Source: a virus
Virus record (IMG/VR): IMGVR_UViG_3300012936_000009
Span: 1 to 64,000 of that record
Length of the DNA: 64,000 nucleotides
Direction: 5' to 3' (one strand)
The number at the start of each line of letters is the position of its first letter. Position 1 is the stretch's first letter. A program made the translations under genes and the position numbers. The notes below the pieces were generated by a model, which saw only the letters and a list, made by a program, of their open reading frames with translations, did not search any database and was not told the origin of the DNA. Below are positions 23,825 through 32,617 of the stretch, in pieces.

Positions 23825-24189
23825 CAGTCAACCTCATAATTTTTTTCAAAATCTTCTTTATCTATAGAAAATTCAGAGTCATTCATATCCGGCATCTCAG
23901 CCATTTCTTCTTCTCTTCCAGTTATCACTTTTTTAGAAGAAGGAGCTGACTTAATCCTAGGAGAATCAGGAGTCCTTAAAACAATCGACAATTTACCATC
24001 TCCATCGACAACCTTTTTAATGGTATACTCAAAACCGGAGTCTTTATGCCTCACTTTAAGGTCAGGCTCTAAAACTACTCTTCCCTTCTTATCTAAGGCA
24101 GCTGTTTCGCTTAAGATAGAGATTGCTTTCAACCTATCCTCGTATTCTTTCAACAAAAGAGCTTTTAAAAAAGTTTCTGGTCTATTCAT
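23824..24189 (-). CDS. Unknown protein
   Basis: The 121-aa protein has a helical N-terminus (ETFLKALLLKEYEDRLKAI), a small beta module (VRHKDSGFEYTIKKVVDGDG, KLSIVLRTPDSP) and an acidic C-terminus. It overlaps the SOD-like gene's start by 1 base (TGATG). Not recognised. Confidence 0.5.
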   Translation of the reverse strand: MNRPETFLKALLLKEYEDRLKAISILSETAALDKKGRVVLEPDLKVRHKDSGFEYTIKKVVDGDGKLSIVLRTPDSPRIKSAPSSKKVITGREEEMAEMPDMNDSEFSIDKEDFEKNYEVD

Positions 24190-24623
24190 TTTAAGTCCTC
24201 ATCGTTATCTAAGTATTTTCTAAAACTTATTCCTGCTTTTTCTAAAATAGATAATCCCGTTCTGTCTCTGTAATCTTCTAGATACACCAACTCCGAAATC
24301 CCTGCATTTACTATTGCTTTTGCGCACATTCTACAGGGACTTAAAGTTAGGTACATAACTTTCTTCTTGGGGTTATTATAGTCCATTTTTAGTAAACAGT
24401 TTATCTCTGCGTGAATAAAACCCGAGTGACCTGGAGTTTCTGACTCTACTTCGTTAGGCCCGCCAGCATAATTGCCGTTATATCCAACCGAAAGAACTTG
24501 AGTATTGTCAGACGTTACAACAAGCGCTCCGACTTGGTATCTGGGATCATAAGATCTTTTAGAGATAGATTTAGCAACTTCCGCCCAAACTTTGTCCCAG
24601 GAGGGACGGTGGTCATTATTCAT
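24186..24623 (-). CDS. dCMP/cytidine deaminase family enzyme
   Basis: The 145-aa protein has the zinc deaminase motifs GFIHAEINCLL (HAE) and LSPCRMCAKAIVNAGI (PCxxC), plus YQVGALVV and GYNGNYAGGPNEVE typical of dCMP deaminase. The reaction is dCMP to dUMP, supplying dTMP synthesis. T4 encodes the same enzyme even though it uses hydroxymethyl-dCMP. It fits with the thymidine kinase, dUTPase and ribonucleotide reductase genes nearby. Confidence 0.85.
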   Translation of the reverse strand: MNNDHRPSWDKVWAEVAKSISKRSYDPRYQVGALVVTSDNTQVLSVGYNGNYAGGPNEVESETPGHSGFIHAEINCLLKMDYNNPKKKVMYLTLSPCRMCAKAIVNAGISELVYLEDYRDRTGLSILEKAGISFRKYLDNDEDLK

Positions 24624-24624
24624 T

Positions 24625-25524
24625 TTAATCTTTTAGCAATCCTGCATTTTTTTGCCAAGTTTCAAACAAATTGTTTGAAGGAGAAAACTTTTCATTTAAT
24701 CTTTTGTAGACAAACCTTCTAATTTCAGATTTAGTTATCTTTCTTTGCTTGCTCTCTTTGGTTTGCGCTAAAACTTGAGCCGCTAAGTCGGGAATCATTT
24801 TTTGAAGTGAATCAAAGTTCTTTTTAGCAAACCTCTTAGATTTAATCAAAGTATCTTCATGCGCTCCTCGCCAGTCTTTTACGGCTTTAGCAACTGCTCT
24901 CTGAACTGCCGCTTTTCCTTTATCGATACCGGTAAAAATTCCATCCTTAAGCTCTTGACTTCTGTTTTTTCTCCTTAGGGTATCTTGGCTAGATTTAGAA
25001 AGAGAAGATTCCCAATCTGAAAGAGCTTTAGAAACAGCATCTTTCGGAGACATCGGCTTAGACTTTACAGCTGCTGCGGCAGCCTTAATTTCTTTAGCGG
25101 GATCAGATTCTGTCTCAGGATTTTCCGGTGGAGCCTCAACTCCCTTTTCTTCTCCCTTTTCTTCTCCCTTTTCTTCCGATTCACCTTCGCCTTTCTTCTC
25201 ATCACCCTTAGCATCGTCTCCTCCCTTCGAAGCTTCTACAGCATCAGATTGAATCGACTTGATAGCATCGGTAGGAACTTGAGCTTTTTCAGCGGTAGCA
25301 GCGGTTTTTTGTGAAGCATCTCGAAGTTGTTTAAGCTGTCCATAAGTTAAGGCCATGAAATCATCAGCTAGTTTATCAGCTGGAAAATCTTCAACAGCTT
25401 CAGCTCCCGGGATTTCTGCAATTTTAGATTTACCCAATAAGCTACCTAATTTAGCCATGAACCCCTTAGGTTTAGAACCTTTGAAAGCTTTGGAAACTCC
25501 AGATTTTAAGTCGTCGGCAGTCAA
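24625..25524 (-). CDS. Charged helical protein with internal tag-like motif; start uncertain
   Basis: The 299-aa frame opens at TTG 25524, but the coding pattern continues upstream in frame for 20 codons or so (DDVSLDSLDKDKHGLTADDL) with no ATG, GTG or TTG. An ATT at 25570-25572 after GGAAAAG may be the real start. The centre is a low-complexity E/K/G repeat (GEEKGEEKG). Near the C-terminus is RKITKSEIRRFVYKRLNE, similar to the KRQLRRIIRE tag. It could be a head-core or packaged protein. Not recognised. Confidence 0.5.
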   Translation of the reverse strand: MTADDLKSGVSKAFKGSKPKGFMAKLGSLLGKSKIAEIPGAEAVEDFPADKLADDFMALTYGQLKQLRDASQKTAATAEKAQVPTDAIKSIQSDAVEASKGGDDAKGDEKKGEGESEEKGEEKGEEKGVEAPPENPETESDPAKEIKAAAAAVKSKPMSPKDAVSKALSDWESSLSKSSQDTLRRKNRSQELKDGIFTGIDKGKAAVQRAVAKAVKDWRGAHEDTLIKSKRFAKKNFDSLQKMIPDLAAQVLAQTKESKQRKITKSEIRRFVYKRLNEKFSPSNNLFETWQKNAGLLKD

Positions 25525-25583
25525 TCCATGCTTATCTTTATCTAAAGAATCCAGGGAAACATCATCACCAATATCTTTTCCGT

Positions 25584-26027
25584 CTAGTTTTTAAGAATCA
25601 ACTCTAATGCATTTTTAAGAGTGGAGGATGCTGTGTTAGACTTATTTTGAAGATCTATAACAGACTGAAGAGCTCTTGCAGTGTCTATCTTTTTACCAAA
25701 AAAGCTTTGAACTTGCTTAAGCATACCATCCGGATCTTCTAAGTCTAGTTTTGAAACAAGCTGATCGGCTTTCTTCAAGACACCTTTTAAATTGGTAAAA
25801 TAGTCAGTCAAGGAAGATAACTTCAAGTTGCCAGCAACTTTTAAATTTTGATCAACGGCAGAAGTAGCTGACTGAACAGCTGTTCGAAGTTTCTCTATGT
25901 CCGCATCTTCTAAATCTTCCATCAATAAACCGTAAACCGAGCGGTTCTTCATGGAATACTCTAAAAGATTTTTGTCGCTAGATATCTTTAGCGCAATTTC
26001 GTATAAATTTTCGGAATTTTTTTTCAT
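25584..26027 (-). CDS. Unknown helical protein
   Basis: ATG 26027 follows a strong GGAGGATAG site, so I prefer it to the upstream start at 26045. The 147-aa product is helical (EDLEDADIEKLRTAVQSATS; LDLEDPDGMLKQVQSFFG) and soluble. Not recognised. Confidence 0.5.
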   Translation of the reverse strand: MKKNSENLYEIALKISSDKNLLEYSMKNRSVYGLLMEDLEDADIEKLRTAVQSATSAVDQNLKVAGNLKLSSLTDYFTNLKGVLKKADQLVSKLDLEDPDGMLKQVQSFFGKKIDTARALQSVIDLQNKSNTASSTLKNALELILKN

Positions 26028-26048
26028 GCTATCCTCCGCATACATTAA

Positions 26049-26915
26049 TTATGAAGTTTCTTCTTGTTTTTCTGGTTCTAAGGTAAATAAATCATCGATG
26101 TGTTGATCTTTCTTTAGGGTGAAACCAGCAGCTTTTCTATGACCACCTCCGCCAAACTTCTTAGCAAATTCACTCACATCAACATTATCGTGAAAAGAAC
26201 GCAGACTAACTTTAGTGAGACCGGCGTCATGATCAAAATACCAGATAACAGCAAAATCGCAATCAGGGGACAATCTAGAACCTATTTCAGACATCCAATG
26301 AGATGCGTTTACTATCATAACCTTTTTATCTTCAAAGTAACGGACAACTGCTTTTTCGCAAACTTTCTTAATAACAGTTTTAGAATAAGCTAAGATGTAA
26401 CTACCTCTCTTGACAGCGTCGTCAAATACTGAATCATCTTCAAATTTCTCAAACTCTTCGAATTCAAAAGGTACCATGTCAAAAGCAGCGCTGAACTCTT
26501 TTGAGTAATCGAGTTCCCACGTCCACAAATCTCTATCCATTATATACCTGATGAATTTTGGTGGTTCTTTTCCGGGGTGAAAAAATTCCCAAGCTAACAT
26601 AGCGCCTGATTTCGTCATATCAAAATGTGTATTAGATATGTCGTGCAATTCTACCATAGCTGACTTATGATGATCAATGACTATCAAATCTTCAGCTTCT
26701 TCAATCATTTGCTTAGTAGTTGCATTGTTAAAAGAAAAATCTAATATAGCTACAACTTTGCCGTCTACATCCGGAGGAGTTTGACCATGCTTACATGCAT
26801 AATACTCAGCTCTATTTCCAAGTAATTTCCAAGCAGAATATGCTGCACCAAAACCATCCGTGCAATCTGCATGATAAATTACGCAATTTACTTGACTAGG
26901 TTCTACCATTTTCAT
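26049..26915 (-). CDS. DHH/DHHA1 phosphoesterase
   Basis: The 288-aa protein has the DHH signatures: YHADCTDGFGAAYSAWK (13-29), LDFSFNN, VIDHHKSAMVEL and the C-terminal DHHA1 motif GGGGHRKAAGFTL. Homologues of the NrnA type degrade nano-RNA or short oligonucleotides or hydrolyse cyclic dinucleotides. In a phage it could recycle DNA breakdown products or remove cyclic-nucleotide defence signals. Which substrate is used cannot be told from the sequence. Confidence 0.8.
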   Translation of the reverse strand: MKMVEPSQVNCVIYHADCTDGFGAAYSAWKLLGNRAEYYACKHGQTPPDVDGKVVAILDFSFNNATTKQMIEEAEDLIVIDHHKSAMVELHDISNTHFDMTKSGAMLAWEFFHPGKEPPKFIRYIMDRDLWTWELDYSKEFSAAFDMVPFEFEEFEKFEDDSVFDDAVKRGSYILAYSKTVIKKVCEKAVVRYFEDKKVMIVNASHWMSEIGSRLSPDCDFAVIWYFDHDAGLTKVSLRSFHDNVDVSEFAKKFGGGGHRKAAGFTLKKDQHIDDLFTLEPEKQEETS

Positions 26916-26978
26916 ACTCTTTCAAAATTATCAAATAAACAATTTATATTATAAAAAGCGAATTATAAATATTCATTT

Positions 26979-27563
26979 TTATTCGTTTATGAAATGGGCA
27001 AAGCACCTGGGTTGATAAAGTTCCGAACCACCTACCTCTATTCGATCGTGATCTTTGCCTGAAATTTTCTGTGTAAAGAAAGCATCTTCACCGCATACCG
27101 AACATACTGCTGGGCATATTTGTATATTTGTTGCCCATGGTAGCAGCTTATTCATCTCTTGATAAGGTTCTCCGCTAGAGGAAAGCTGAAGGCTTGAGAC
27201 TAGGACTGTCTTTCCCGACTTATAGATTTTGATCAAAACGTCAGAAACGTTTTCTATCATGAAAGCTTCATCTAGAGCCACTACGTCAACTTCATATTGT
27301 TCACTATAAGATTTGAAATACCTGTACAGCTCTAAACTCGAGTTGACTCTGATAATCTTGCTAAAGTTCTCTTTTCCGCTTTTCCACTTAAGGCCAGAGT
27401 GAGTCACTACTGAATCTTTGGAATACCTGGTATCTATCGCTGGCTTGAACAAAAGAATATTCTTGTTTTGGTACGCGTACCTCTCTAATGAAGATAAAAG
27501 TCTTGTGGTCTTTCCACCAAACATCGGACCAGTAAATATTTCAAATCTAGGATTAATTTGCAT
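26979..27563 (-). CDS. tdk: Thymidine kinase
   Basis: The 194-aa protein has the P-loop GPMFGGKT (12-19), VVALDEAFMIE, LQLSSSGEPYQEM, a zinc site (CPAVCSVCG, and a later Cys) and the lasso SGKDHDRIEVGGSELY. It phosphorylates thymidine (and perhaps 5-modified deoxyuridine) to the monophosphate. It overlaps the epimerase gene by 11 bases. Confidence 0.92.
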   Translation of the reverse strand: MQINPRFEIFTGPMFGGKTTRLLSSLERYAYQNKNILLFKPAIDTRYSKDSVVTHSGLKWKSGKENFSKIIRVNSSLELYRYFKSYSEQYEVDVVALDEAFMIENVSDVLIKIYKSGKTVLVSSLQLSSSGEPYQEMNKLLPWATNIQICPAVCSVCGEDAFFTQKISGKDHDRIEVGGSELYQPRCFAHFINE

Positions 27564-28542
27564 TTAAGTTCCACCACTTGATAGTATTATCAAGTCCTTC
27601 TTCTAAAGAAACCTTAGAACTAAAACCTAAAACCGCAGTTGATTTTTCTGTATCTGCTTTAGTATCGCGGACATCTCCTTTGCGAGCTGGAGCTTGATTG
27701 ACATCAAAACTAAATCTTTCTCTAAGGATTTCTAAAATTTGATTGTTACTATAACTCTCTCCGGTGCCGATATTAAAAACGTCTCCTGAAAACTTCTCTT
27801 TGCTTAAAGCTGACAAGATGTTAGCTTCTACAACATCATCAATATAAACCATGTCTCGAGTTTGTTCTCCATCTCCGTCGCTCCTCAGTGGAAGAGACTT
27901 AGAAAGTTTGTCCATCCAAGCGGATATTGCTGTTGAATATGGGCTATCCCCTAACTGACCTGGGCCGTAAACATTAAAATATCTCAAACAAACGCTATCT
28001 AAGCTGTAGAGTTTAGAATAAAGAGAACAGTAATCTTCAACAACTTTTTTCTGTAATGCGTAAGGAGAGGAAGGAGATATATCTCCTGATTCTACAGAAG
28101 GAAAATTGCCGACTGGATCTCCGTATATAGCTGAAGAGCTGCTAAAAATAAACCTTTGAACGCTATCTATACAAGAAGTCATAAGGATTATAGTTTTAGT
28201 AACGTTCTGTTCTGTAGTTTTAATAGGGTTATTTACCGAATATTCTACGCGAGGCCAAGCAGCAAGATGAAAAACTAAATCATATTTCTTTTCAGCAATT
28301 CTAGATAAAACTTGCGGAGATGCAAAGTCTCCCGTTATGACTAAAGTCTTTTCACTATCTTGCAAAGAATCGTAATTAGGAAGTAATTCAGAGGTTACTA
28401 CCCTCATATCGATACCGGACAAATTACCAATATCCCCGTTAGATAAATCGTCTACAACCTCTACTTCCCAGCCTAAACTGACCAATCTCCTTGTTAAGTT
28501 CGAACCGATAAAGCCGCATCCTCCTGTAACTAAAGCTCTCAC
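27553..28542 (-). CDS. NDP-sugar epimerase/dehydratase (extended SDR)
   Basis: The 329-aa protein has the Rossmann motif TGGCGFIGSN (6-15), FHLAAWPRVEYS, the catalytic SSSSAIYGDP and SPYALQKK (YxxxK), then RYFNVYGPGQ and YIDDVVEANI, all typical of UDP-glucose 4-epimerase-like enzymes. It is directly followed on the minus strand by thymidine kinase and preceded by the C5-methyltransferase and T4-Agt-like genes. A role in preparing the sugar donor for DNA glycosylation is therefore likely. Host surface-glycan modification is the alternative. Confidence 0.82.
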   Translation of the reverse strand: MRALVTGGCGFIGSNLTRRLVSLGWEVEVVDDLSNGDIGNLSGIDMRVVTSELLPNYDSLQDSEKTLVITGDFASPQVLSRIAEKKYDLVFHLAAWPRVEYSVNNPIKTTEQNVTKTIILMTSCIDSVQRFIFSSSSAIYGDPVGNFPSVESGDISPSSPYALQKKVVEDYCSLYSKLYSLDSVCLRYFNVYGPGQLGDSPYSTAISAWMDKLSKSLPLRSDGDGEQTRDMVYIDDVVEANILSALSKEKFSGDVFNIGTGESYSNNQILEILRERFSFDVNQAPARKGDVRDTKADTEKSTAVLGFSSKVSLEEGLDNTIKWWNLNAN

Positions 28543-29696
28543 AATTCCTCCGAAACTTGTTTTATGTTATCTTGCTTAAAATTGGTAAAACCAGAATCAT
28601 CAAGTTCTCCGTTTAAATACTTTATTACCTCTAAAGTCATATCCCTCGCTGTACAAGTCGGGACGTTTTGAGCTACGTCATTTAATCTTTTTGTCTGCAG
28701 ATCGAAATCAGATGGTAGCCCCATAAGGTGCATAATTTCCCGGTGGCTCATACCTCTCGGTTGAGTTGGGTGCATAATCATCTGTAGAGTTCTACCCACT
28801 ATCGCGTTAGTACACTCTTTATAGAAAGCTGGAGAATGATCGAGAAAACTTTTCCCTATAGAAAGCTTGTTTTTTATGTGTTCAAACTTTCTGACTTCTT
28901 TGTGATCTGGGTTTTTTTCTTTAAGCCAATGCAAACAATCATCAATTAGTTCATTTCTAACGATAAATTGATGAACTGAATGAGCAGGACCATTTCCGAA
29001 TCTATCGATAAATCCAGCGTGATCTGTCTGGTATTTTTCTAGCAAAAAATTGTAAGAAGGAAACTTAGAAGATATAGATTCTAAGTTATAGACGTCTTGC
29101 TGATTAGATTCGTTCGGAATCTGATCTAAATACTCGAGTAAGTTCTTTCTCTCTCTGTCATAGAAGTTCATTACCGGGGCTGTTTCTGAATCCCAGAAAA
29201 AATAAAAAGTCCTCAAACGCTTTTGTGGAATTCCATGTTTGAAGGTTGAAGTCTTGTATATAGAAAAAGAATAACCGTTTTTAGCTGCTATTTCTGAGAG
29301 TTGTTCTCTAACATATTGCCCAGACTTCGTGTACAAGGCTGGAGCGTTTTCTCCCCAATAAACTCTTGGTCTTATGTTTTCTAAAACAATCTTAGAAGTT
29401 TTCATCATCCAAGCGTTTTTGCTGTTCCTAGTTTCCTGATCTTGGCTTGTGTTTAACTGGCTTAGCCCAGCGCAAGGACATACAGAATTTACGAAATCTA
29501 GATTTTCTTCAGGAAGAATACTTTCATCTAAATCTATCCTCTCAACATCAGGCCAATAGTTGGTAAGGTGATTTTCGTTCTGTTCAAAAGCCTTAAAGCT
29601 TAAGTGGAATTTTGGTTTATTTTTAGTCGCCTGGCTGCAACCTATCGCAGATCCTCCTATCAAAGGAATCATCGTTGCCCAAGAAATGTCACTCAT
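28539..29696 (-). CDS. C5-cytosine DNA methyltransferase
   Basis: The 385-aa protein has the C5-MTase motifs: I as MIPLIGGSAIGCSQA, IV as SVCPCAGLSQ (catalytic Cys75), VI as GENAPAL (ENV variant), VIII as IPQKRLRTFYFF, and IX/X as HREIMHLMGLPSDF and NDVAQNVPTCTARD. The presumed target-recognition part is about 180-300. It forms 5-methylcytosine in DNA, or acts on a related C5 chemistry. It overlaps both the glycosyltransferase and epimerase genes by 4 bases, so it may belong to the DNA modification pathway rather than being an orphan. Confidence 0.85.
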   Translation of the reverse strand: MSDISWATMIPLIGGSAIGCSQATKNKPKFHLSFKAFEQNENHLTNYWPDVERIDLDESILPEENLDFVNSVCPCAGLSQLNTSQDQETRNSKNAWMMKTSKIVLENIRPRVYWGENAPALYTKSGQYVREQLSEIAAKNGYSFSIYKTSTFKHGIPQKRLRTFYFFWDSETAPVMNFYDRERKNLLEYLDQIPNESNQQDVYNLESISSKFPSYNFLLEKYQTDHAGFIDRFGNGPAHSVHQFIVRNELIDDCLHWLKEKNPDHKEVRKFEHIKNKLSIGKSFLDHSPAFYKECTNAIVGRTLQMIMHPTQPRGMSHREIMHLMGLPSDFDLQTKRLNDVAQNVPTCTARDMTLEVIKYLNGELDDSGFTNFKQDNIKQVSEEL

Positions 29697-31090
29697 TTTT
29701 TTCTCCTAGTCTTTTTAACTTTGTAACAAGAAAATTCGCGGCGGGCTTTCTTCTCGAAAAAACATAAAGACTGATTAGTAACCTGCTTTATTCCAACAGC
29801 CGGAATTTTACCTTGCTCTCTAATTTCCAGATAATCTCCAAAAGCTTTATCGCTCTGAAATAAATGAGACATTAAATCTTTATCGTTAGAAAACTTATTA
29901 CAATCTTTACCAGTAGCCATGATGTAGTTAAACATTTCTGGCAAAACGTTGTCTGCGTTAAATTCTCTATCTATAAAATTAAAACTAGAATCCCTGTAGA
30001 GTTTTTGTTCTGAAGGGCTGTTAGCTATTTCTATGAGTTTATCAGCAGTTTCCCCTAAATCTTCCCTTGAAGACCAAACAGCGAGGTAGTCATTATCAAT
30101 ATATCTGTTTCCATTAGAGTCAAAATTATGTTCTCCATAATGCTTGTCAAAGACGGGAATAGTTCCGCAACCAATTATTTCAATCTGCGTATACTCCATT
30201 CTGTCTCCGTAGTTATGGGGTTCTTTTGGAAGTCTGTAAAAAGAACAAGCAAACAAAGATTTAGATATCAACTCCATACCTTCTGCATAGTTGTAAGGTC
30301 CAAAAGTCGGAACTCCATCTACGTTCCAGTCGTATCCATTAAAATTTAAGTCATACACAGAATTAGGGTGATCTATAATGTCGTACTTAGCACCAATAGA
30401 TCTTTCAATCCCGTGAAGAGCAAGCTTAAAAGCTGGGTCTTTCTCTTTCATAGTCGGGTACAGATCTAGAACTCGACGAGGATCTTTCATTGAAGTCCAT
30501 CGACCAACATACATTAACTTCCGTTCTTTATCGCTTAAACTATATACATCTCTGTAATTTTTCTTAAGCTCAGTTAGATCAATCCACATCTTAAAACGCT
30601 TAGTTCTCTCTCCCAAAACCTTGGATGGAAAATAAGAAGAAAACTCACTAGAGAAGAATGTCTTTTCCGAGAAGTTGTATACAATATCACAATAATTTAA
30701 AATTGGCAAAATCATTGGAATAGCATCAATATTAGCCTTCTTAATTTCATGCATCATTCCAACTAAAACAGGTTTGTCTATTTTTTTAACCAAATTTTCA
30801 TAAAAAGCAATAATAGCAGCCGGATCGTGCTTTGAAGAAGGGTAAGAATTAAGGATTACAATGTCATAGTTGCTATTGAGTTTCTCAACTAGAGAAGGGA
30901 TCTCTGTGTGCTTGAACTCAATTGGATCTATCGGCATAGAGTGTCCTTTTGCTCGAGCGAAACTTCTTCCTTTCATAGAATAAACATGAAACTGAACGTT
31001 GTTCCTTTGAGCCCATGTAGCTATCTCTACTGCCCCTCTCTGAACTCCGCAGCCATCTAGTCCCTTACCAAAAATCATCGCAATCTTCAT
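29693..31090 (-). CDS. T4 alpha-glucosyltransferase-like DNA glycosyltransferase
   Basis: The 465-aa protein resembles T4 Agt along its length: KIAMIFGKGLDGCGVQR (2-18; T4 has ARGLEGCGV), YSMKGRSFARAKGH (37-50), LMYVGRWTSMKDP (192-204; T4 NRWIGRTTTWKG), HGIERS (226-231; T4 EGLERS) and EYTQIEIIGCGTIPVF (299-314; T4 EYTHLELGACGTIPVF). T4 Agt adds glucose to 5-hydroxymethylcytosine in DNA. It is about 65 residues longer than T4 Agt, with a basic C-terminal tail (KKTRRKK). Comparison is from memory of the T4 sequence. Sugar identity is unknown. Confidence 0.8.
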   Translation of the reverse strand: MKIAMIFGKGLDGCGVQRGAVEIATWAQRNNVQFHVYSMKGRSFARAKGHSMPIDPIEFKHTEIPSLVEKLNSNYDIVILNSYPSSKHDPAAIIAFYENLVKKIDKPVLVGMMHEIKKANIDAIPMILPILNYCDIVYNFSEKTFFSSEFSSYFPSKVLGERTKRFKMWIDLTELKKNYRDVYSLSDKERKLMYVGRWTSMKDPRRVLDLYPTMKEKDPAFKLALHGIERSIGAKYDIIDHPNSVYDLNFNGYDWNVDGVPTFGPYNYAEGMELISKSLFACSFYRLPKEPHNYGDRMEYTQIEIIGCGTIPVFDKHYGEHNFDSNGNRYIDNDYLAVWSSREDLGETADKLIEIANSPSEQKLYRDSSFNFIDREFNADNVLPEMFNYIMATGKDCNKFSNDKDLMSHLFQSDKAFGDYLEIREQGKIPAVGIKQVTNQSLCFFEKKARREFSCYKVKKTRRKK

Positions 31091-31542
31091 TTATTTTTTC
31101 CTCCTGCTTCCAGCACTCTTTCCCTTAGTTGCGTAGTAGAAAAAGAATGTCTTCTCTTATTGTAATGAATAGGACATAGTCCTACGCCTGTGTGGTCAGT
31201 ACCCTTGTACTCTTCGCCAACAATGCGGATATCTGGATTTATAGTTAAAATCAAATCAACCAAGTCTTGCTCAGATCCGAATGGAATAATTTCATCAACA
31301 TATTTGCAAGCTGCTAACTGAAGATATCTTTCCATGACGCTCTGGACTGGTTTATTCTTAGTATCTGGGCGATCTATAGTTGGATCAGTTAAGAGTCCAA
31401 CCACCAGATAATCGCAAAGAGATTTGCTCTCCTGTAACATTACCACATGTCCAGCGTGGAAAAGATCGAAAGTAGAACAAGTAAAACCCACTACTGGATC
31501 TTTACCGATTTCGTTGGCCAACTTCTTCTTATCTAAAAACAA
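31087..31542 (-). CDS. Cytidylyltransferase (TagD/HldE-C-like)
   Basis: The 151-aa protein has the HxGH nucleotidyltransferase motif FDLFHAGHV (25-33), LVVGLLTDP and the C-terminal RRHSFSTTQLRERV (the RxSTTxLR signature). Such enzymes make CDP- or ADP-activated alcohols and sugars from the phosphate, for example CDP-glycerol. It overlaps the HAD-kinase fusion gene, which could supply its phosphorylated substrate. I infer a donor-synthesis role in the adjacent glycosylation pathway. Confidence 0.8.
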   Translation of the reverse strand: MFLDKKKLANEIGKDPVVGFTCSTFDLFHAGHVVMLQESKSLCDYLVVGLLTDPTIDRPDTKNKPVQSVMERYLQLAACKYVDEIIPFGSEQDLVDLILTINPDIRIVGEEYKGTDHTGVGLCPIHYNKRRHSFSTTQLRERVLEAGGKNK

Positions 31543-32617
31543 CTCTTACTTCCCTAAAAATGTCTTGTATTCTTTTTCTCACGATAGGCTTTTGATCTTC
31601 ATTCTTATACTTTAACATTCTGATATAGTGGATCATTTCACAAAGCAAAAAATATCTTGAAAAATTGCCTCTAAACTTAGTTTCTAGATACGCGAAAAGC
31701 CTTTCCTTATCAACCTTACTTTCAAATCCCGAAAAGTTTTCTTCGTAAGAATAGTGAAGAGACTGATAAATTTTTCCAATGTCCATGACCCAAGAGCTGT
31801 AAATATTATCCGGACAGTTAGGGTCAATTAGATATACCTTGTCGTCTCTAACAATGCAGTTTTCAAAAGTAAGATCACCGTGAGAAAAGCTAGCTTGACT
31901 TTCCATAAAATCTCTAACTTGTTTGCTTTCTAGGAGGCTTATAATCTCTCTTTCATTTTTTACGGCATTAAGAGACATGTGATCTTTAACTCTGTCGACC
32001 ATTGTTTGCCAGTTACTATTCGGAACTCTGATGTCACTAAAGCGAGCTAACAAATCGACTAGATAATCTATATGTTCCTCATTACAAACTTCGTTCAAAC
32101 TTTTGCCGTTTAAATACTCCATGTCTAAGGTGTCACCGTAGTAAGTATTGATTTCTGGTACGTGGCAAAGGCTCGCTGCTGAGCTATACCATCTAAATTG
32201 CTCGCGAGCATTTTTAGCTTTCTTTATAATTCTGTTTCCTACTTTTTCTACAGAACCCCCAGAACCTCCCTTAAGGACTTCATAATCCAAACTCATAAAT
32301 TCTTCTGGGCGCATTGCTTTGTCGTCTATATAATAGACTCCAATAGGTTTTCCAAAAATGAGTTCGTGATACTTAACGCCATGTTTATCCATCCAAGATT
32401 CTAATACAGGGCGCCTAAGTTGATTAATCAACTCTAAGTCTCCGTTACAAGACACTTGACCGCGCGCGGTGAAATATATGATCTTCCACCCAGATTCGTA
32501 CATTTTATTAAGCTTGCTAATGATCTTAGTATGGGGAATAGCGTTTTCGTAATCACGGTTGATGTGAGTTGATATCGTATCATCAACATCTACGACTAAA
32601 GTCCTAGTTTCTACCAT
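31529..32617 (-). CDS. HAD phosphatase fused to an APH/choline-kinase-like kinase
   Basis: The 362-aa protein has an N-terminal HAD domain (LVVDVDDTI with Asp10 and Asp12; IIYFTARG; YYIDDKAM) of the capsule-biosynthesis phosphatase type. The C-terminal domain has the kinase motifs SFSHGDLTFENCIV and VYLIDPN seen in aminoglycoside/choline kinases. The two activities probably act on the same small alcohol or sugar phosphate. With the cytidylyltransferase next door this forms a three-step route to a nucleotide-activated group. Confidence 0.75.
   Translation of the reverse strand: MVETRTLVVDVDDTISTHINRDYENAIPHTKIISKLNKMYESGWKIIYFTARGQVSCNGDLELINQLRRPVLESWMDKHGVKYHELIFGKPIGVYYIDDKAMRPEEFMSLDYEVLKGGSGGSVEKVGNRIIKKAKNAREQFRWYSSAASLCHVPEINTYYGDTLDMEYLNGKSLNEVCNEEHIDYLVDLLARFSDIRVPNSNWQTMVDRVKDHMSLNAVKNEREIISLLESKQVRDFMESQASFSHGDLTFENCIVRDDKVYLIDPNCPDNIYSSWVMDIGKIYQSLHYSYEENFSGFESKVDKERLFAYLETKFRGNFSRYFLLCEMIHYIRMLKYKNEDQKPIVRKRIQDIFREVRVVFR

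Noticed and set aside
25137-25185. Short tandem repeat (TTCTTCTCCCTT type)
   Set aside because: It encodes an E/K/G low-complexity linker in the protein at 24625-25524; not a CRISPR or regulatory array.
26930-26978. T4 late promoter-like TATAAATT and TATAAT before the DHH gene
   Set aside because: The spacer is almost pure A/T, so such matches are expected by chance; no -35 of the class found elsewhere.
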